This document shows positions 52,732 to 60,920 of a stretch of DNA of 64,000 bases, one piece after another. Position 1 is the stretch's first letter, and each line of letters starts with the position of its first letter. The translations under genes and the position numbers were made by a program. Source of the stretch: Planctomycetia bacterium (GTDB taxonomy: Bacteria; Planctomycetota; Phycisphaerae; UBA1845; Fen-1342); assembly GCA_015709575.1 (NCBI GenBank), contig CP054190.1, positions 1,668,616 through 1,732,615 on the forward strand, read 5' to 3'. A model generated the notes under the pieces. It made no database searches. It had not been told where the DNA came from and saw only the letters and a program-made list of their open reading frames with translations.

Positions 52732-53067
52732 GTGAAAGTGGACGTGGAGAAGCACGGCAGCGTCACGGTCCTTGTGCCGCGCGACGCGCTCTCGGCCGCC
52801 TGCGTGGCCGACATGGAGCGCGTCATCGACGAGCAGGCGCGCGGCGGCGCGCGGCGGATGGTGCTGGACATGACGCACGTGTCATTCGTGGACAGCGCCG
52901 GCATCGAGCTGCTGCTGCGCGTGGCGGATGACCGCCGGCCCGCAGCGACGCGGCCACGGCTGGCGGGCTTGACCGCGACGACCCGCGAGGCGTTCGATCT
53001 GACGGACACGCTTCGACGGCTGTACGTGTTTGACACGGTGGAGGCGGCTGTCCGGAGTTATCTCTAG
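52732..53067 (+). CDS. STAS-domain protein (anti-anti-sigma type)
   Basis: A 111-residue single STAS domain: VTVLVPRDALSAACVADMER, VLDMTHVSFVDSAGIELLLR and TDTLRRLYVFDTVEAAV. The Ser in FVDSAGI is at the position phosphorylated in SpoIIAA/RsbV proteins, so partner switching with a serine kinase is possible; no such kinase is in the window. GTG 52732 has GGAG seven bases upstream and follows the GGDEF-like gene by 4 bp; GspE begins 15 bp later. Its place between the c-di-GMP genes and the secretion ATPase suggests it regulates or localises that machine; this is inference. Confidence 0.88.
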   Translation: MKVDVEKHGSVTVLVPRDALSAACVADMERVIDEQARGGARRMVLDMTHVSFVDSAGIELLLRVADDRRPAATRPRLAGLTATTREAFDLTDTLRRLYVFDTVEAAVRSYL

Positions 53068-53082
53068 CGGGGAGCGGGGACG

Positions 53083-54837
53083 ATGGCGCTGCGGCGCTCG
53101 GAAAAGCTCGGGGACGTGCTGCTCAAGCAGGGCGTCATCACCAGCGACGAGCTGTCGCGCGCGCTCGAGTCGCAGAAGGGCGGCAACAAGCGGCTCGGCG
53201 AGGTGCTCGTGCAACTGGGGATGGTCAGCCCCGGCACGCTGGTCCACGCCATCGCCGCTCAGATCGGCGTGAAGGGCTGCGTCCTGCGGCACGGGTTGAT
53301 TGATCCCATTGCCGTGCGATTGCTGGACCGCGACGAGTGCAAGCGCCTGAAGGTGCTGCCGATGTTCGTCGTCGAGGGGCGTCTGACCGTTGCCATGGCG
53401 GAGCCGCAGTCGCTGCCGACGATCGACCGGCTGGCGCAGCTCACCGGCTGCACGATCAACCCGGTGCTGGCCAACGAGAATAACCTGGCGGAATTCCAGG
53501 AGCGCTATCTCGGCTCGCAGGTCAACGTGGAGTCCTTTCTCACGTCGCTGGCCGATGCCGACGTCGAGGTGGTCGAGCGCGTCGCCGTTGATGAGGACAG
53601 CTCGCCCGAAATCGACCGCATGGTCGAGGGCAGCCCGATCATCAATCTCGTCAATGTGGCGATTCTGACGGCGATTCGCCACAACGCCAGCGACATCCAC
53701 GTCGAGCCGGACAAGACCAGCACGCGCATCCGCTATCGCGTGGATGGTGTGCTGCAGCAGCTCATGACGCCGCCCGCGGGCATGCACGCCGCCATCGTTT
53801 CACGAATCAAGGTGATCGGCAAGATGGACCTCTCCGAGAAGCGGCTGCCGCAGGAGGGGCGCGTGCACGTCTTCGCCGAGGGCCGCGACGTGGACCTGCG
53901 CGTCTCCACGATGCCGACGATCCTGGGCGAAAAGGTCGTAATTCGAATTCTGGATCGCTCAAAGCTGAACGTGACGCTTGAGCAGCTCGGCATGGAGGGC
54001 GATGAGCTGACCCAGTTCCAGACCATGCTGCGGAAGCCGCACGGGCTGATGCTGGTCACCGGGCCGACCGGCAGCGGCAAGACCACCACGCTCTACTGCG
54101 CCATCGACCAGATCAAGGATCGCGGGCGGAACATCCTGACCGTCGAAGACCCGGTGGAGTACCAGCTCGACGGCGTGAACCAGATCCAGATTCACGATCA
54201 GATCGGGTTGACGTTCCCGCGCGCGCTGCGATCGATTCTGCGCCAGGATCCGGACGTCATCCTGGTCGGCGAGATCCGCGACTCCGAGACGGCGCGGGTG
54301 GCGATTCAGGCCGCTCTCACCGGGCATATGGTGCTCTCGACGCTGCACACGAACACCAGCCCCGGCGCGGTGGCCCGCCTGCTGGACATGGGCGTCGAGC
54401 CGTACCTGCTCGCGTCCGCGCTCAACGGCGTGGTCGCGCAACGGCTCGTGCGCAAGAACTGCCCCCATTGCCTCGCGTCGTATTACCCGGCGCCCGCCGC
54501 CTTGCGCGACGCGGGTCGTGAGGGTGACGGCCGGCGGATCTACCGCAAGGGGGAGGGCTGCACGAAGTGCCACCAGACCGGCTACGCCGGCCGCGTCGCC
54601 GTGTACGAGATCATGACGATGGATGACGCGCTGCGCCGTCTGACCCACACTTCGGCCAGCGAGGACGAACTCAAGACCTACCTGCGGCGAAACGGATGGC
54701 GCGACCTGCGCGACAGTGGGCTGCGCATCGCGGACCGCGGGCTGTCCACGCTGGAGGAAGTATTGCGCGTGACGCACGTGGAGACCGAGGCGCGCGTGAG
54801 GGCCGAGAGCGTCGAGGCGGCGCCGGTGGGGGGGTGA
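53083..54837 (+). CDS. gspE: Type II secretion/type IV pilus assembly ATPase (GspE/PilB)
   Basis: A 584-residue hexameric ATPase that powers pseudopilus or pilus assembly from the cytoplasm. The N-terminal MshEN-type domain (SEKLGDVLLKQGVITSDELS, with KRLGEVLVQLGMVS) is a known c-di-GMP-binding module in some relatives. The core has ASDIHVEPDKTSTRIRYRVD, Walker A VTGPTGSGKTTTLY, Asp box TVEDPVEYQLDGVNQIQ, Walker B DPDVILVGEIRDSETA and the His box STLHTNTSPGAVARLLD. The zinc tetracysteine motif is CPHC...CTKC (~465-505). The two MshEN-like units fit the upstream c-di-GMP genes. The length is normal for PilB/GspE. Confidence 0.95.
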   Translation: MALRRSEKLGDVLLKQGVITSDELSRALESQKGGNKRLGEVLVQLGMVSPGTLVHAIAAQIGVKGCVLRHGLIDPIAVRLLDRDECKRLKVLPMFVVEGRLTVAMAEPQSLPTIDRLAQLTGCTINPVLANENNLAEFQERYLGSQVNVESFLTSLADADVEVVERVAVDEDSSPEIDRMVEGSPIINLVNVAILTAIRHNASDIHVEPDKTSTRIRYRVDGVLQQLMTPPAGMHAAIVSRIKVIGKMDLSEKRLPQEGRVHVFAEGRDVDLRVSTMPTILGEKVVIRILDRSKLNVTLEQLGMEGDELTQFQTMLRKPHGLMLVTGPTGSGKTTTLYCAIDQIKDRGRNILTVEDPVEYQLDGVNQIQIHDQIGLTFPRALRSILRQDPDVILVGEIRDSETARVAIQAALTGHMVLSTLHTNTSPGAVARLLDMGVEPYLLASALNGVVAQRLVRKNCPHCLASYYPAPAALRDAGREGDGRRIYRKGEGCTKCHQTGYAGRVAVYEIMTMDDALRRLTHTSASEDELKTYLRRNGWRDLRDSGLRIADRGLSTLEEVLRVTHVETEARVRAESVEAAPVGG

Positions 54838-54840
54838 TGC

Positions 54841-56064
54841 GTGTTGTTTGCCGTGACAGCCATTGACGCCCGCGGCGAACGTCTCAGCGAGTCGTTCGAG
54901 GCCGAGGACTTGCAGGCCGCCCAGCGCGAACTGATGTCGCGCGGACTGATGGTGCTGAGCCTGGAGCCAGCGCGCAGCCCGGCCGGCGTGCTGGCGTCCA
55001 TCCGGGGCGCGCGAAGCGCTGCGCGACCCGGCGCCAAGCTCCGTGAAGTGGCCGTGTTCGCACGGCTGATGTCGATGATGCTGCGGGCCGGCGCGTCCGT
55101 GGTGCCGGCGATGAGCGCCATCCGGGAGCAGCCGGGCCGTCCGGCGTTTCTCGCGCTCCTGGCGGACCTCGCCGAGCGCGTCGAGTCCGGCGTGTCGCTG
55201 CACGACGCGATGGCTCGCCACGACCACATATTCTCCGGAGCGGTCCGCACGGTCATCGCCGCCGGCGAGGCCACCGGCTCCCTGGCGGAATCCTTCGCCC
55301 GGCTGTCGCAGTTGCTGGACGCGCGCATGCGGATCCGTCGCACCGTGGTCGGCGCGCTCGTCTACCCGGCCATGCTGCTGATGATGGCCGTGGGCGTCAC
55401 GCTGACCATGGCGCTGTTCGTGCTGCCGCGTTTCACAGACCTGTTCAAGATGCTCAACACGCCCACGCCGGCCGTGACGCAGATCATGCTCGACGCGGGC
55501 ACGCTGCTGCGCGAGCAATGGGTGTGGGTGGTCGGCGGCCCGGTCGCTGCCGGCGCCGCGCTGTGGGCCTGGCTGCGAAGCCGGTCCGGTCGCGAGTTGG
55601 TCAGCAACCTGGTCCTGCACGTGCCGGTGCTGGGACGAGCGGTCAGCGGCGTGCTGCTGGCAGGCCTGTTGAATATCTGGGCGGCGCTGCTGCGCAGTCG
55701 CGTGCCATTGCTCGAAACCGTTCGCGAGGCGCGCGAGGCCGTGGCGCATCCGCGCTTCCGGGCCCTCGTCTCCGACGTGGAAACGGCCATCACCGAGGGC
55801 CGCACCCTGAGTGGTGTGCTCAAGCAGTCGCGGCTGGTGCCGCCGACGATCGTGGCCACGCTCCAGACCGGCGAGGAGAGCGGCCGGCTGGGTGAGTCCA
55901 TGGAGTTCGTCGCCGCCTGGCTCGAGGAGGAGAACGACGCGCTGATTCGATCGCTCACCCGAGCGCTCGAGCCCGCCATCCTGATTTTCATGGGATTGCT
56001 TGTAGGCGGCGTGGCCATCGGGTTGTTTCTGCCGCTGTTCGACATCGCAACCGCCGCCGGCTGA
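54841..56064 (+). CDS. gspF: Type II secretion/type IV pilus inner-membrane platform protein (GspF/PilC)
   Basis: A 407-residue protein with two repeated T2SSF domains (~65-190 and ~270-395). Typical segments are VFARLMSMMLRAGASVVPAM, ARHDHIFSGAVRTVIAAGEA and, in the second copy, LNIWAALLRSRVPLLETV and TIVATLQTGEESGRLGESME. Three membrane helices are visible, the last at FMGLLVGGVAIGLFLPLF. It forms the membrane platform that GspE rotates or pushes. GTG 54841 follows the gspE stop by 3 bp; an ATG at 54837 is out of frame. Confidence 0.94.
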   Translation: MLFAVTAIDARGERLSESFEAEDLQAAQRELMSRGLMVLSLEPARSPAGVLASIRGARSAARPGAKLREVAVFARLMSMMLRAGASVVPAMSAIREQPGRPAFLALLADLAERVESGVSLHDAMARHDHIFSGAVRTVIAAGEATGSLAESFARLSQLLDARMRIRRTVVGALVYPAMLLMMAVGVTLTMALFVLPRFTDLFKMLNTPTPAVTQIMLDAGTLLREQWVWVVGGPVAAGAALWAWLRSRSGRELVSNLVLHVPVLGRAVSGVLLAGLLNIWAALLRSRVPLLETVREAREAVAHPRFRALVSDVETAITEGRTLSGVLKQSRLVPPTIVATLQTGEESGRLGESMEFVAAWLEEENDALIRSLTRALEPAILIFMGLLVGGVAIGLFLPLFDIATAAG

Positions 56065-56087
56065 CGCAGCCGGTCGAGGGAGGATAC

Positions 56088-57203
56088 GTGTTTCCGAGGC
56101 TGTACTCGACGATTGCGATCGACGCCGGTCCCGTCAGCGTCGCCATGTGCCAGTTGCAGCGCGGCCGTGGCGGGGTGTGCGTGCATCGCCGCGCGGTCAT
56201 GGAGGATCCGCTGCGCTGCATCGGCGACGAGCTGCAGGCGGCTGAGGCGCGCACGCAGCGGACCCTGCGATTGATCGAGCAGGGCGGCTTTCGCGGCGCG
56301 GATGCGTCCGTGGCGCTCAAGCCGCCGGATGTGGCGTTCTTCCCGGCGCGCCTGCCCGATTCCGTCACCTCCGCCTCGCGCAGTCAGTGCCTGACCGTCC
56401 TGCGGTTCGAGGCCGCTCGCCAGGCGCAATGCCCGCCCGACGCGCTGGAGGTCGACTTCTGGCCTTTGCCGCCCGGCAATCGAATGGGAAACAACGTCTT
56501 GATCGTCAGCGTGCAGCAGAGCGTCGTTGAGCGCTGGACGAACTTCTGCGCCGAGATCGGCCTGCGCCTGACGCGCGTGGACGTTGCTCCGTGCGCATTC
56601 ACGCGCCTCATGCGCCGCCGCGCCGTTGAAGGCGGCACGGAGGATCGGGCGCTGTGGGGAATCCTGGACATGGGCCACGCGCACGCGACCCTCACGATCG
56701 GGATGGGGGTGACGGCGGTGTATGTGCGACCGATCAGCGTTACCGGTGCGACGTACACGCAGGCGATCTGCGGGGCGCTGTCGATCGACTTTCCGACCGC
56801 CGAGATGCTCAAGCGTCGATATGCGCCGCGCCCCGCGGCCGTCGCTGTGCCGGCTTCCGGGACGCCACCCGGGGAAACTCCGCGCGGACAGCGCTGGACC
56901 GACGCCATGGCGGAGCTGACAGCGGCGCTCGAACCCGTGTTGCGCACCCGGCACAGAGCGCTGGCCGCGGAAGTGGAGCGGGCGTTCTCCTATGTCATGG
57001 AGAGCTATCCCGATGCGCCGCCCGGGGCACTGTATCTGTGCGGAGGCGGCGGCAGGCTGGCCGGGCTCGGCGAAGCGCTGACCGATGCTCTGGGTGTGGA
57101 AGCGACACTGCTGGATCCGGCACTGGCGGGCGTGCGGAGTGATTCCGGAGCGCTCGCGGGCATCGCGACCTGCGTCGGCCTGGCGCTGGGGGATTTTGAA
57201 TGA
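56088..57203 (+). CDS. pilM: PilM-like actin-fold assembly protein
   Basis: A 371-residue cytoplasmic protein with the actin/FtsA-like fold of PilM/GspL: YSTIAIDAGPVSVAMCQLQ as the phosphate-1 strand, DVAFFPARLPDSVTSASRSQ, ILDMGHAHATLTIGMGVTAV as phosphate-2 and LYLCGGGGRLAGLGEAL as the adenosine motif. PilM binds the N-terminus of PilN and links the ATPase to the inner-membrane alignment complex. GTG 56088 has a GGAGG site upstream. The stop overlaps the ATG of the PilN-like gene, the conserved pilMNOP order. Confidence 0.85.
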   Translation: MFPRLYSTIAIDAGPVSVAMCQLQRGRGGVCVHRRAVMEDPLRCIGDELQAAEARTQRTLRLIEQGGFRGADASVALKPPDVAFFPARLPDSVTSASRSQCLTVLRFEAARQAQCPPDALEVDFWPLPPGNRMGNNVLIVSVQQSVVERWTNFCAEIGLRLTRVDVAPCAFTRLMRRRAVEGGTEDRALWGILDMGHAHATLTIGMGVTAVYVRPISVTGATYTQAICGALSIDFPTAEMLKRRYAPRPAAVAVPASGTPPGETPRGQRWTDAMAELTAALEPVLRTRHRALAAEVERAFSYVMESYPDAPPGALYLCGGGGRLAGLGEALTDALGVEATLLDPALAGVRSDSGALAGIATCVGLALGDFE

Positions 57204-57892
57204 CCGCACTGGTCGGGCGATTGCTGGGGCGCCCCGAGGGAGTGACGCCGCTGCGCGTGCCGCGGGTGAACCTGTTATCCGAGCCGGTGCGCGCTGCATT
57301 GCGCACGCGGGCGCGGGCCCGGCGCTGGGTCACCGTCTGCGCGGCGACGGTGGCGTTGCTATCGGCGGCCTGGACGTGGCTCCAGCGCGATGAACAGGAA
57401 CGAAGCGGGCTGCTTGCGATGATCGAGCGCGGTCGAGGGCGCGTGGTCGAAGAGGCGAAGCGCGGCGCGGAGGTGTCGCGGCAGGTCGCGGCCGTCAGCG
57501 CCCGCGCGGCGACGTTGTCCGGTCTCGGTCGTGCCCACAGCGCCAGTGCCGCCATCGCACCACTGGCAACGCACGTGCCGCCCGAGAGCGTGTTGACCAG
57601 CATTCGCTTCGAGGTGCGACGCGCAAGCCCGGGCGCCGCTGCGCGCCCGGCCGAGGCCCCGCCTCGACGCGCCGCCGCCGCCCGCAACCCCCCGAGTGCC
57701 GCGCCCCCGCCGCCCGCACCGCCAATGGAGCTGCGCGCCGCAGGAACGTGCCGGGACTCGGTGGCCTTATCGCGGTTCGTGCGGGCGCTCCAGGAAAGCG
57801 GCGCTTATCGCACGGTGGAACTCACCCGCTCCTCGTCGGCCATGATGGGTGAGCAGCGCTGGATCACGTTTGAGCTGGTGTGCGGGAGATGA
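57200..57892 (+). CDS. PilN-like alignment complex protein
   Basis: A 230-residue protein. A short cytoplasmic N-terminus contains VPRVNLLSEP, matching the PilN I-N-L-L motif that docks to PilM. A membrane helix (WVTVCAATVALLSAAWTWL, ~45-63) is followed by a periplasmic coiled coil and a C-terminal ferredoxin-like domain interrupted by a Pro/Ala-rich linker (AEAPPRRAAAARNPPSAAPP). ATGA overlaps at both ends (with pilM and the PilO-like gene) support the assignment. PilN family sequences are weakly conserved, so context carries much weight. Confidence 0.78.
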   Translation: MTALVGRLLGRPEGVTPLRVPRVNLLSEPVRAALRTRARARRWVTVCAATVALLSAAWTWLQRDEQERSGLLAMIERGRGRVVEEAKRGAEVSRQVAAVSARAATLSGLGRAHSASAAIAPLATHVPPESVLTSIRFEVRRASPGAAARPAEAPPRRAAAARNPPSAAPPPPAPPMELRAAGTCRDSVALSRFVRALQESGAYRTVELTRSSSAMMGEQRWITFELVCGR

Positions 57893-58467
57893 TGATGATC
57901 CTGGTCCGCAAGCCGCTCATCCTGCTCGTCGACGCGCTCGGAGCGCTCGTGCTGCTGGCCATCCTGGCGGCGGGGGTGCACAGCGTGATCCTGCCGGGTT
58001 GGGCGGCTCGCGGCTCCGTCGCGACCCTGCGCGACGAACTGAACTACACCCACCGCGAGCTGGCCGGACACGAAGCGGCCGCATCGGCGGGTCGGTCCGC
58101 GATCGAGCAGGCCGGGCGCCGCATGACGGAACTGTCAGCGCAGCCCCTGGCCGGCGCGGGGCGGGTGCTTGAGCGGCTGGCGGATGTCTGCCGCGCCGAG
58201 GGCGTCACGCTTTCATCGCTCGATCCGCTCGAAGCCACGGCAAGTGCCGGGGTTCGCGTGTCGCGCTACCAGATGGCGCTCAGCGGCGCGTTTCCGCGGG
58301 TGTTCGAGATCATCCGGCACACCGAAGGCTGGTCCGATTTCGTCAGCTACGAGTCGCTGGAGCTCCTGGCCCCGGCCGCCGGCGCAGACGGTCCGTGCGA
58401 GGTTCGCGCGGTTCTGGCAGTCAGCTACCTGACGGAAGAGGCCCCCGCGGCAGGGGGGGCGCGATGA
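57889..58467 (+). CDS. PilO-like alignment complex protein
   Basis: A 192-residue bitopic protein: one N-terminal membrane helix (PLILLVDALGALVLLAILAA, ~9-28), a periplasmic coiled coil (TLRDELNYTHRELAGHEAAA) and an alpha/beta domain (VSRYQMALSGAFPRVFEIIR, HTEGWSDFVSYESLELLAP). The layout and position after PilN match PilO/GspM. ATG 57889 overlaps the PilN-like stop (ATGA); an in-frame GTG at 57880 is possible. The ATGA overlap with the next gene continues the coupled series. Confidence 0.75.
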   Translation: MMMILVRKPLILLVDALGALVLLAILAAGVHSVILPGWAARGSVATLRDELNYTHRELAGHEAAASAGRSAIEQAGRRMTELSAQPLAGAGRVLERLADVCRAEGVTLSSLDPLEATASAGVRVSRYQMALSGAFPRVFEIIRHTEGWSDFVSYESLELLAPAAGADGPCEVRAVLAVSYLTEEAPAAGGAR

Positions 58468-58973
58468 AGATCAACCGTCGCGAGCGCATCGCGTTGAGCG
58501 TGTTCCTGCTGGCGCTGCTGGCGCTCTGCGTCGATCAATTCCTCCTTTCCGATCAGCCGCAAACGGCGGCGGCCGCGTCCGCTGTCGGCTCGGCCCCGCA
58601 GCGCCGTTCGACGCCGGCAGTTTTGCCGGAAATCGTCGTGGCACCGAGGGCGGACGCGCCGTCCGGGCTGGATTCGGTGCCGGATGTCTGCGATTGGCGT
58701 CGAATTGCGCCGATTGTCGCGCCAGCGGCCGCAGCTTCTGTTGCGGCCGAAGCGGCGGCGGTCGTCACGGCGGTCGCCGAGTTTACCGGGCGACACAAGC
58801 TGGGCGGGGTGGTTCTGGGACCGCGGCCGGCGGCGATTGTCAGCGGGCGCGTGATTCGCGTCGGCCAGTCGCTGGAAGGCGTGCCGCTGATCGAGGTTCG
58901 CAGGGATTCCGCGGTGTTTCTAGCGGACGGGCAGCGGGTGGAACTGCGGCTGGAGCGTCCGCAAGCCCCGTGA
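58464..58973 (+). CDS. PilP/GspC-like protein
   Basis: A 169-residue protein with one N-terminal membrane helix (RIALSVFLLALLALCVDQFL), an Ala/Pro-rich linker and a small C-terminal beta domain: LGGVVLGPRPAAIVSGRVIR, VGQSLEGVPLIEVRRDSAVF and LADGQRVELRLE. This is the homology-region fold by which GspC or PilP contacts the secretin. No secretin gene is present in the window, so its partner must be encoded elsewhere or beyond the right edge. ATG 58464 overlaps the preceding stop. Confidence 0.75.
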   Translation: MKINRRERIALSVFLLALLALCVDQFLLSDQPQTAAAASAVGSAPQRRSTPAVLPEIVVAPRADAPSGLDSVPDVCDWRRIAPIVAPAAAASVAAEAAAVVTAVAEFTGRHKLGGVVLGPRPAAIVSGRVIRVGQSLEGVPLIEVRRDSAVFLADGQRVELRLERPQAP

Positions 58974-58992
58974 CGCCCGGCGGGTTTTTTTT
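58967..58992 (+). terminator. Weak T8 terminator between the assembly genes and the major pseudopilin
   Basis: CCCG (58967-58970) can pair with CGGG (58981-58984), or the tighter CCC-GGC-GGG (58976-58984) can form. A run of eight Ts (58985-58992) follows. The stem is short, so partial termination is the likely outcome. Confidence 0.4.
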
Positions 58993-59130
58993 CACAAAGG
59001 CCGGCGCACGGTGCGTCGATGACAGCAGTGCCGCACGACGCCGTCGAGATCGACCGGCGTCCGTCAGCGGCGGGGGTGATTTGCAGAATTCGTGTGTCGC
59101 ACCCCTGGCGGTGTGACGTGGAGGTCAGAG

Positions 59131-59652
59131 ATGCGTGCGGCAAAGCGAAGCGGTTTCAGTCTGGTCGAATTGATCGTCGTGGTCGTGATCATCGGCATCC
59201 TGGCGGCCATCGCCATTCCGCGCTTCAGCCGCGGTGCGACGGGCGCGGGCGCGTCGGGCGTCGGCGGCAACCTGCAGGTGCTGCGGAACGCGATTGAGCT
59301 GTACTACTACGAGCACGGCGAGTACCCCGGCAAGAACGCCGCGGGTGCGGCGGCCGCGGGCAGCGAGGCCGCGTTCATCGCCCAGTTGACCAAGTACAGC
59401 GACGCCAACGGCGGCGTGTCCGACACCCCCACCGGCGAGTTCAAGTTCGGTCCGTATCTGCGTAAGGGCATTCCGCCCTGCCCGGTCGCGCCGCGGGCCG
59501 GGAAGAGCGGCATTTCCATGATCAACACGGGCACCCCGGCCTACACGGCTGGCGCGGCGGATGCCGGCTGGGTCTTCAACTACGAGACCGGCGACATCTG
59601 TGTGAACTCGAACGACACGGACGCTGACGGCAAGTCATACGACACGTATTAG
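59131..59652 (+). CDS. gspG: Major pseudopilin (GspG-like)
   Basis: A 173-residue protein. The prepilin leader MRAAKRSG^FSLVELIVVV has Gly at -1 and Glu at +5. The GspG-like body has LRNAIELYYYEHGEYPGKNA, FKFGPYLRKGIPPCPVAPRA, GWVFNYETGDICVNSN and the C-terminal calcium-site-like DTDADGKSYDTY. It would be the main subunit of the pseudopilus. ATG 59131 has GGAGGT five bases upstream. It sits between a weak T8 structure and a strong terminator, which suggests its own high-level transcript in addition to the operon. Confidence 0.9.
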   Translation: MRAAKRSGFSLVELIVVVVIIGILAAIAIPRFSRGATGAGASGVGGNLQVLRNAIELYYYEHGEYPGKNAAGAAAAGSEAAFIAQLTKYSDANGGVSDTPTGEFKFGPYLRKGIPPCPVAPRAGKSGISMINTGTPAYTAGAADAGWVFNYETGDICVNSNDTDADGKSYDTY

Positions 59653-59702
59653 CCGGGCGCGTCCGCCGGTCGAACGGCGGATCGGATCTAGGGGGTTGGG
59701 CG

Positions 59703-59745
59703 CGCCCAGTCGTCCTTGGTGGCGGCTGGGCGTGTTTTATTTTTA
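59703..59745 (+). terminator. Intrinsic terminator after the major pseudopilin gene
   Basis: CGCCCAG (59703-59709) pairs with CTGGGCG (59726-59732) around a 16-base loop, followed by a T-rich tail TGTTTTATTTTT (59733-59744). It lies 50 bp after the gspG stop and 22 bp before the next pseudopilin gene. Confidence 0.7.
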
Positions 59746-59766
59746 CCCCGCAGGAGCGAGCCACAC

Positions 59767-60408
59767 GTGCCGCCCGCTCGGATCATCAGGGCACGCGGCG
59801 GGAATCGCCGATCGGCGATGACGCTGCTTGAGCTGGTCGTGGTGATCGCCACGATCGGTGTGCTTGCCGCGATCGCCGTGCCGCGCGCCAGCCGGGCGTT
59901 CCAGGGCGCGGGACATGCCGCCGTCATGCGCGACTGGTCCACGCTGCAACGACAGATCGACCTGTATGCACTCGAGCACATGGGCGCCTATCCGGCGCAG
60001 CGCGGCTCGGGGCAGGCCGAGGAGCTGACGGAAGTGGCGTTCCTGCAGCAGTTGCTTCAGGCGACGACACCGGCTGGAGAGTCCAGCGACAAGCCCAAGG
60101 ATGGCTATTTCCTTGGGCCGTATCTGGTCGCAGGAATGCCCGCGCTGAAGGCCGGGCGGCATGCCGGGCGTGCCGGCGTGTTCGTGATTCAGGATACGTC
60201 CGCCCCGCGATACATGTCGGAGGAGCCGGTGGGGTGGGTGTATCAGCCGCGCACGGGCGAAATCGTGCCGAATATCCCGCTCACCGAGGGCGCCAGCGGA
60301 GCGCTGACGATTGACATCTCGGCGCCGGAGGCCCTCGGCGCCCGGCCCGGCGCGGGCGGAGTAAGGCCGCTCGATGTCGGGGCCGGCGATCTCGGCAAGG
60401 TGGAGTAA
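59767..60408 (+). CDS. GspG-like pseudopilin with a non-canonical cleavage site
   Basis: A 213-residue protein. The leader ends in NRRSA^MTLLELVVVIATIGV, with Ala instead of Gly at -1 and Met at +1; Glu +5 is kept. The body resembles the major pseudopilin: WSTLQRQIDLYALEHMGAYP, DGYFLGPYLVAGMPALKAG and VGWVYQPRTGEIVPNIPL. A 40-residue C-terminal tail extends beyond it. It may be a paralogous minor or alternative subunit. GTG 59767 has AGGAG ten bases upstream; an ATG within the leader would remove the basic residues needed for processing. A terminator precedes it, so its expression may be lower than that of gspG. Confidence 0.82.
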   Translation: MPPARIIRARGGNRRSAMTLLELVVVIATIGVLAAIAVPRASRAFQGAGHAAVMRDWSTLQRQIDLYALEHMGAYPAQRGSGQAEELTEVAFLQQLLQATTPAGESSDKPKDGYFLGPYLVAGMPALKAGRHAGRAGVFVIQDTSAPRYMSEEPVGWVYQPRTGEIVPNIPLTEGASGALTIDISAPEALGARPGAGGVRPLDVGAGDLGKVE

Positions 60409-60412
60409 CCCG

Positions 60413-60898
60413 ATGCCTGGAGTGCTCCGCCGAGGGTCAGGCACGTCGCGCCGCGGCTTCACCCTGATCGAGCTGCTGATCGTCGTGGCGATCGTCGGCG
60501 TGCTGGCCACGGCGGCCACGCTGCGATTCGCATCCGCGGCGGACCATCGGCGACTGGATTCCGCGTCCGAGCGGGTTCTCCGAGATCTGAGCTTCGCCCG
60601 CCGCGCGGCCTGCGCGCAGAGTAGCAGTGTTCTGATCACGTTCGACCCATCGAACGCGCGCTATCAGCTCAGCGGCGTGGCCGGTTTGGAGAGCCGAGCG
60701 GGGGCGTACATCGTGCGGCTTGGCGCCGATCCCTACGGGGTGGAGATCGTCAGCGCAGCGTTTAAGGGCGGACCGTCGTTGGAGTACTCCGGTTTCGGCG
60801 TTCCGTCCGGCAGCGGCACCGTCGTCCTGCGACGAAACGGGCGTCAGGCCACAGTGCGCGTCGACGATCACACGGGGATGGCGGGGATTGTTCCGTAG
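60413..60898 (+). CDS. gspH: GspH-like minor pseudopilin
   Basis: A 161-residue protein. The prepilin leader TSRRG^FTLIELLIVVAIVGV has Gly at -1 and Glu at +5. The body is a GspH/FimT-type beta domain (SASERVLRDLSFARRAACAQ, SSSVLITFDPSNARYQL, VEIVSAAFKGGPSLEYSGFG, GSGTVVLRRNGRQATVRV). ATG 60413 has GGAG seven bases upstream and follows the previous gene by 4 bp. GspH subunits sit near the pseudopilus tip complex. Confidence 0.87.
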   Translation: MPGVLRRGSGTSRRGFTLIELLIVVAIVGVLATAATLRFASAADHRRLDSASERVLRDLSFARRAACAQSSSVLITFDPSNARYQLSGVAGLESRAGAYIVRLGADPYGVEIVSAAFKGGPSLEYSGFGVPSGSGTVVLRRNGRQATVRVDDHTGMAGIVP

Positions 60899-60920
60899 CG
60901 CGGCCCCAGGGAGCGACAGC

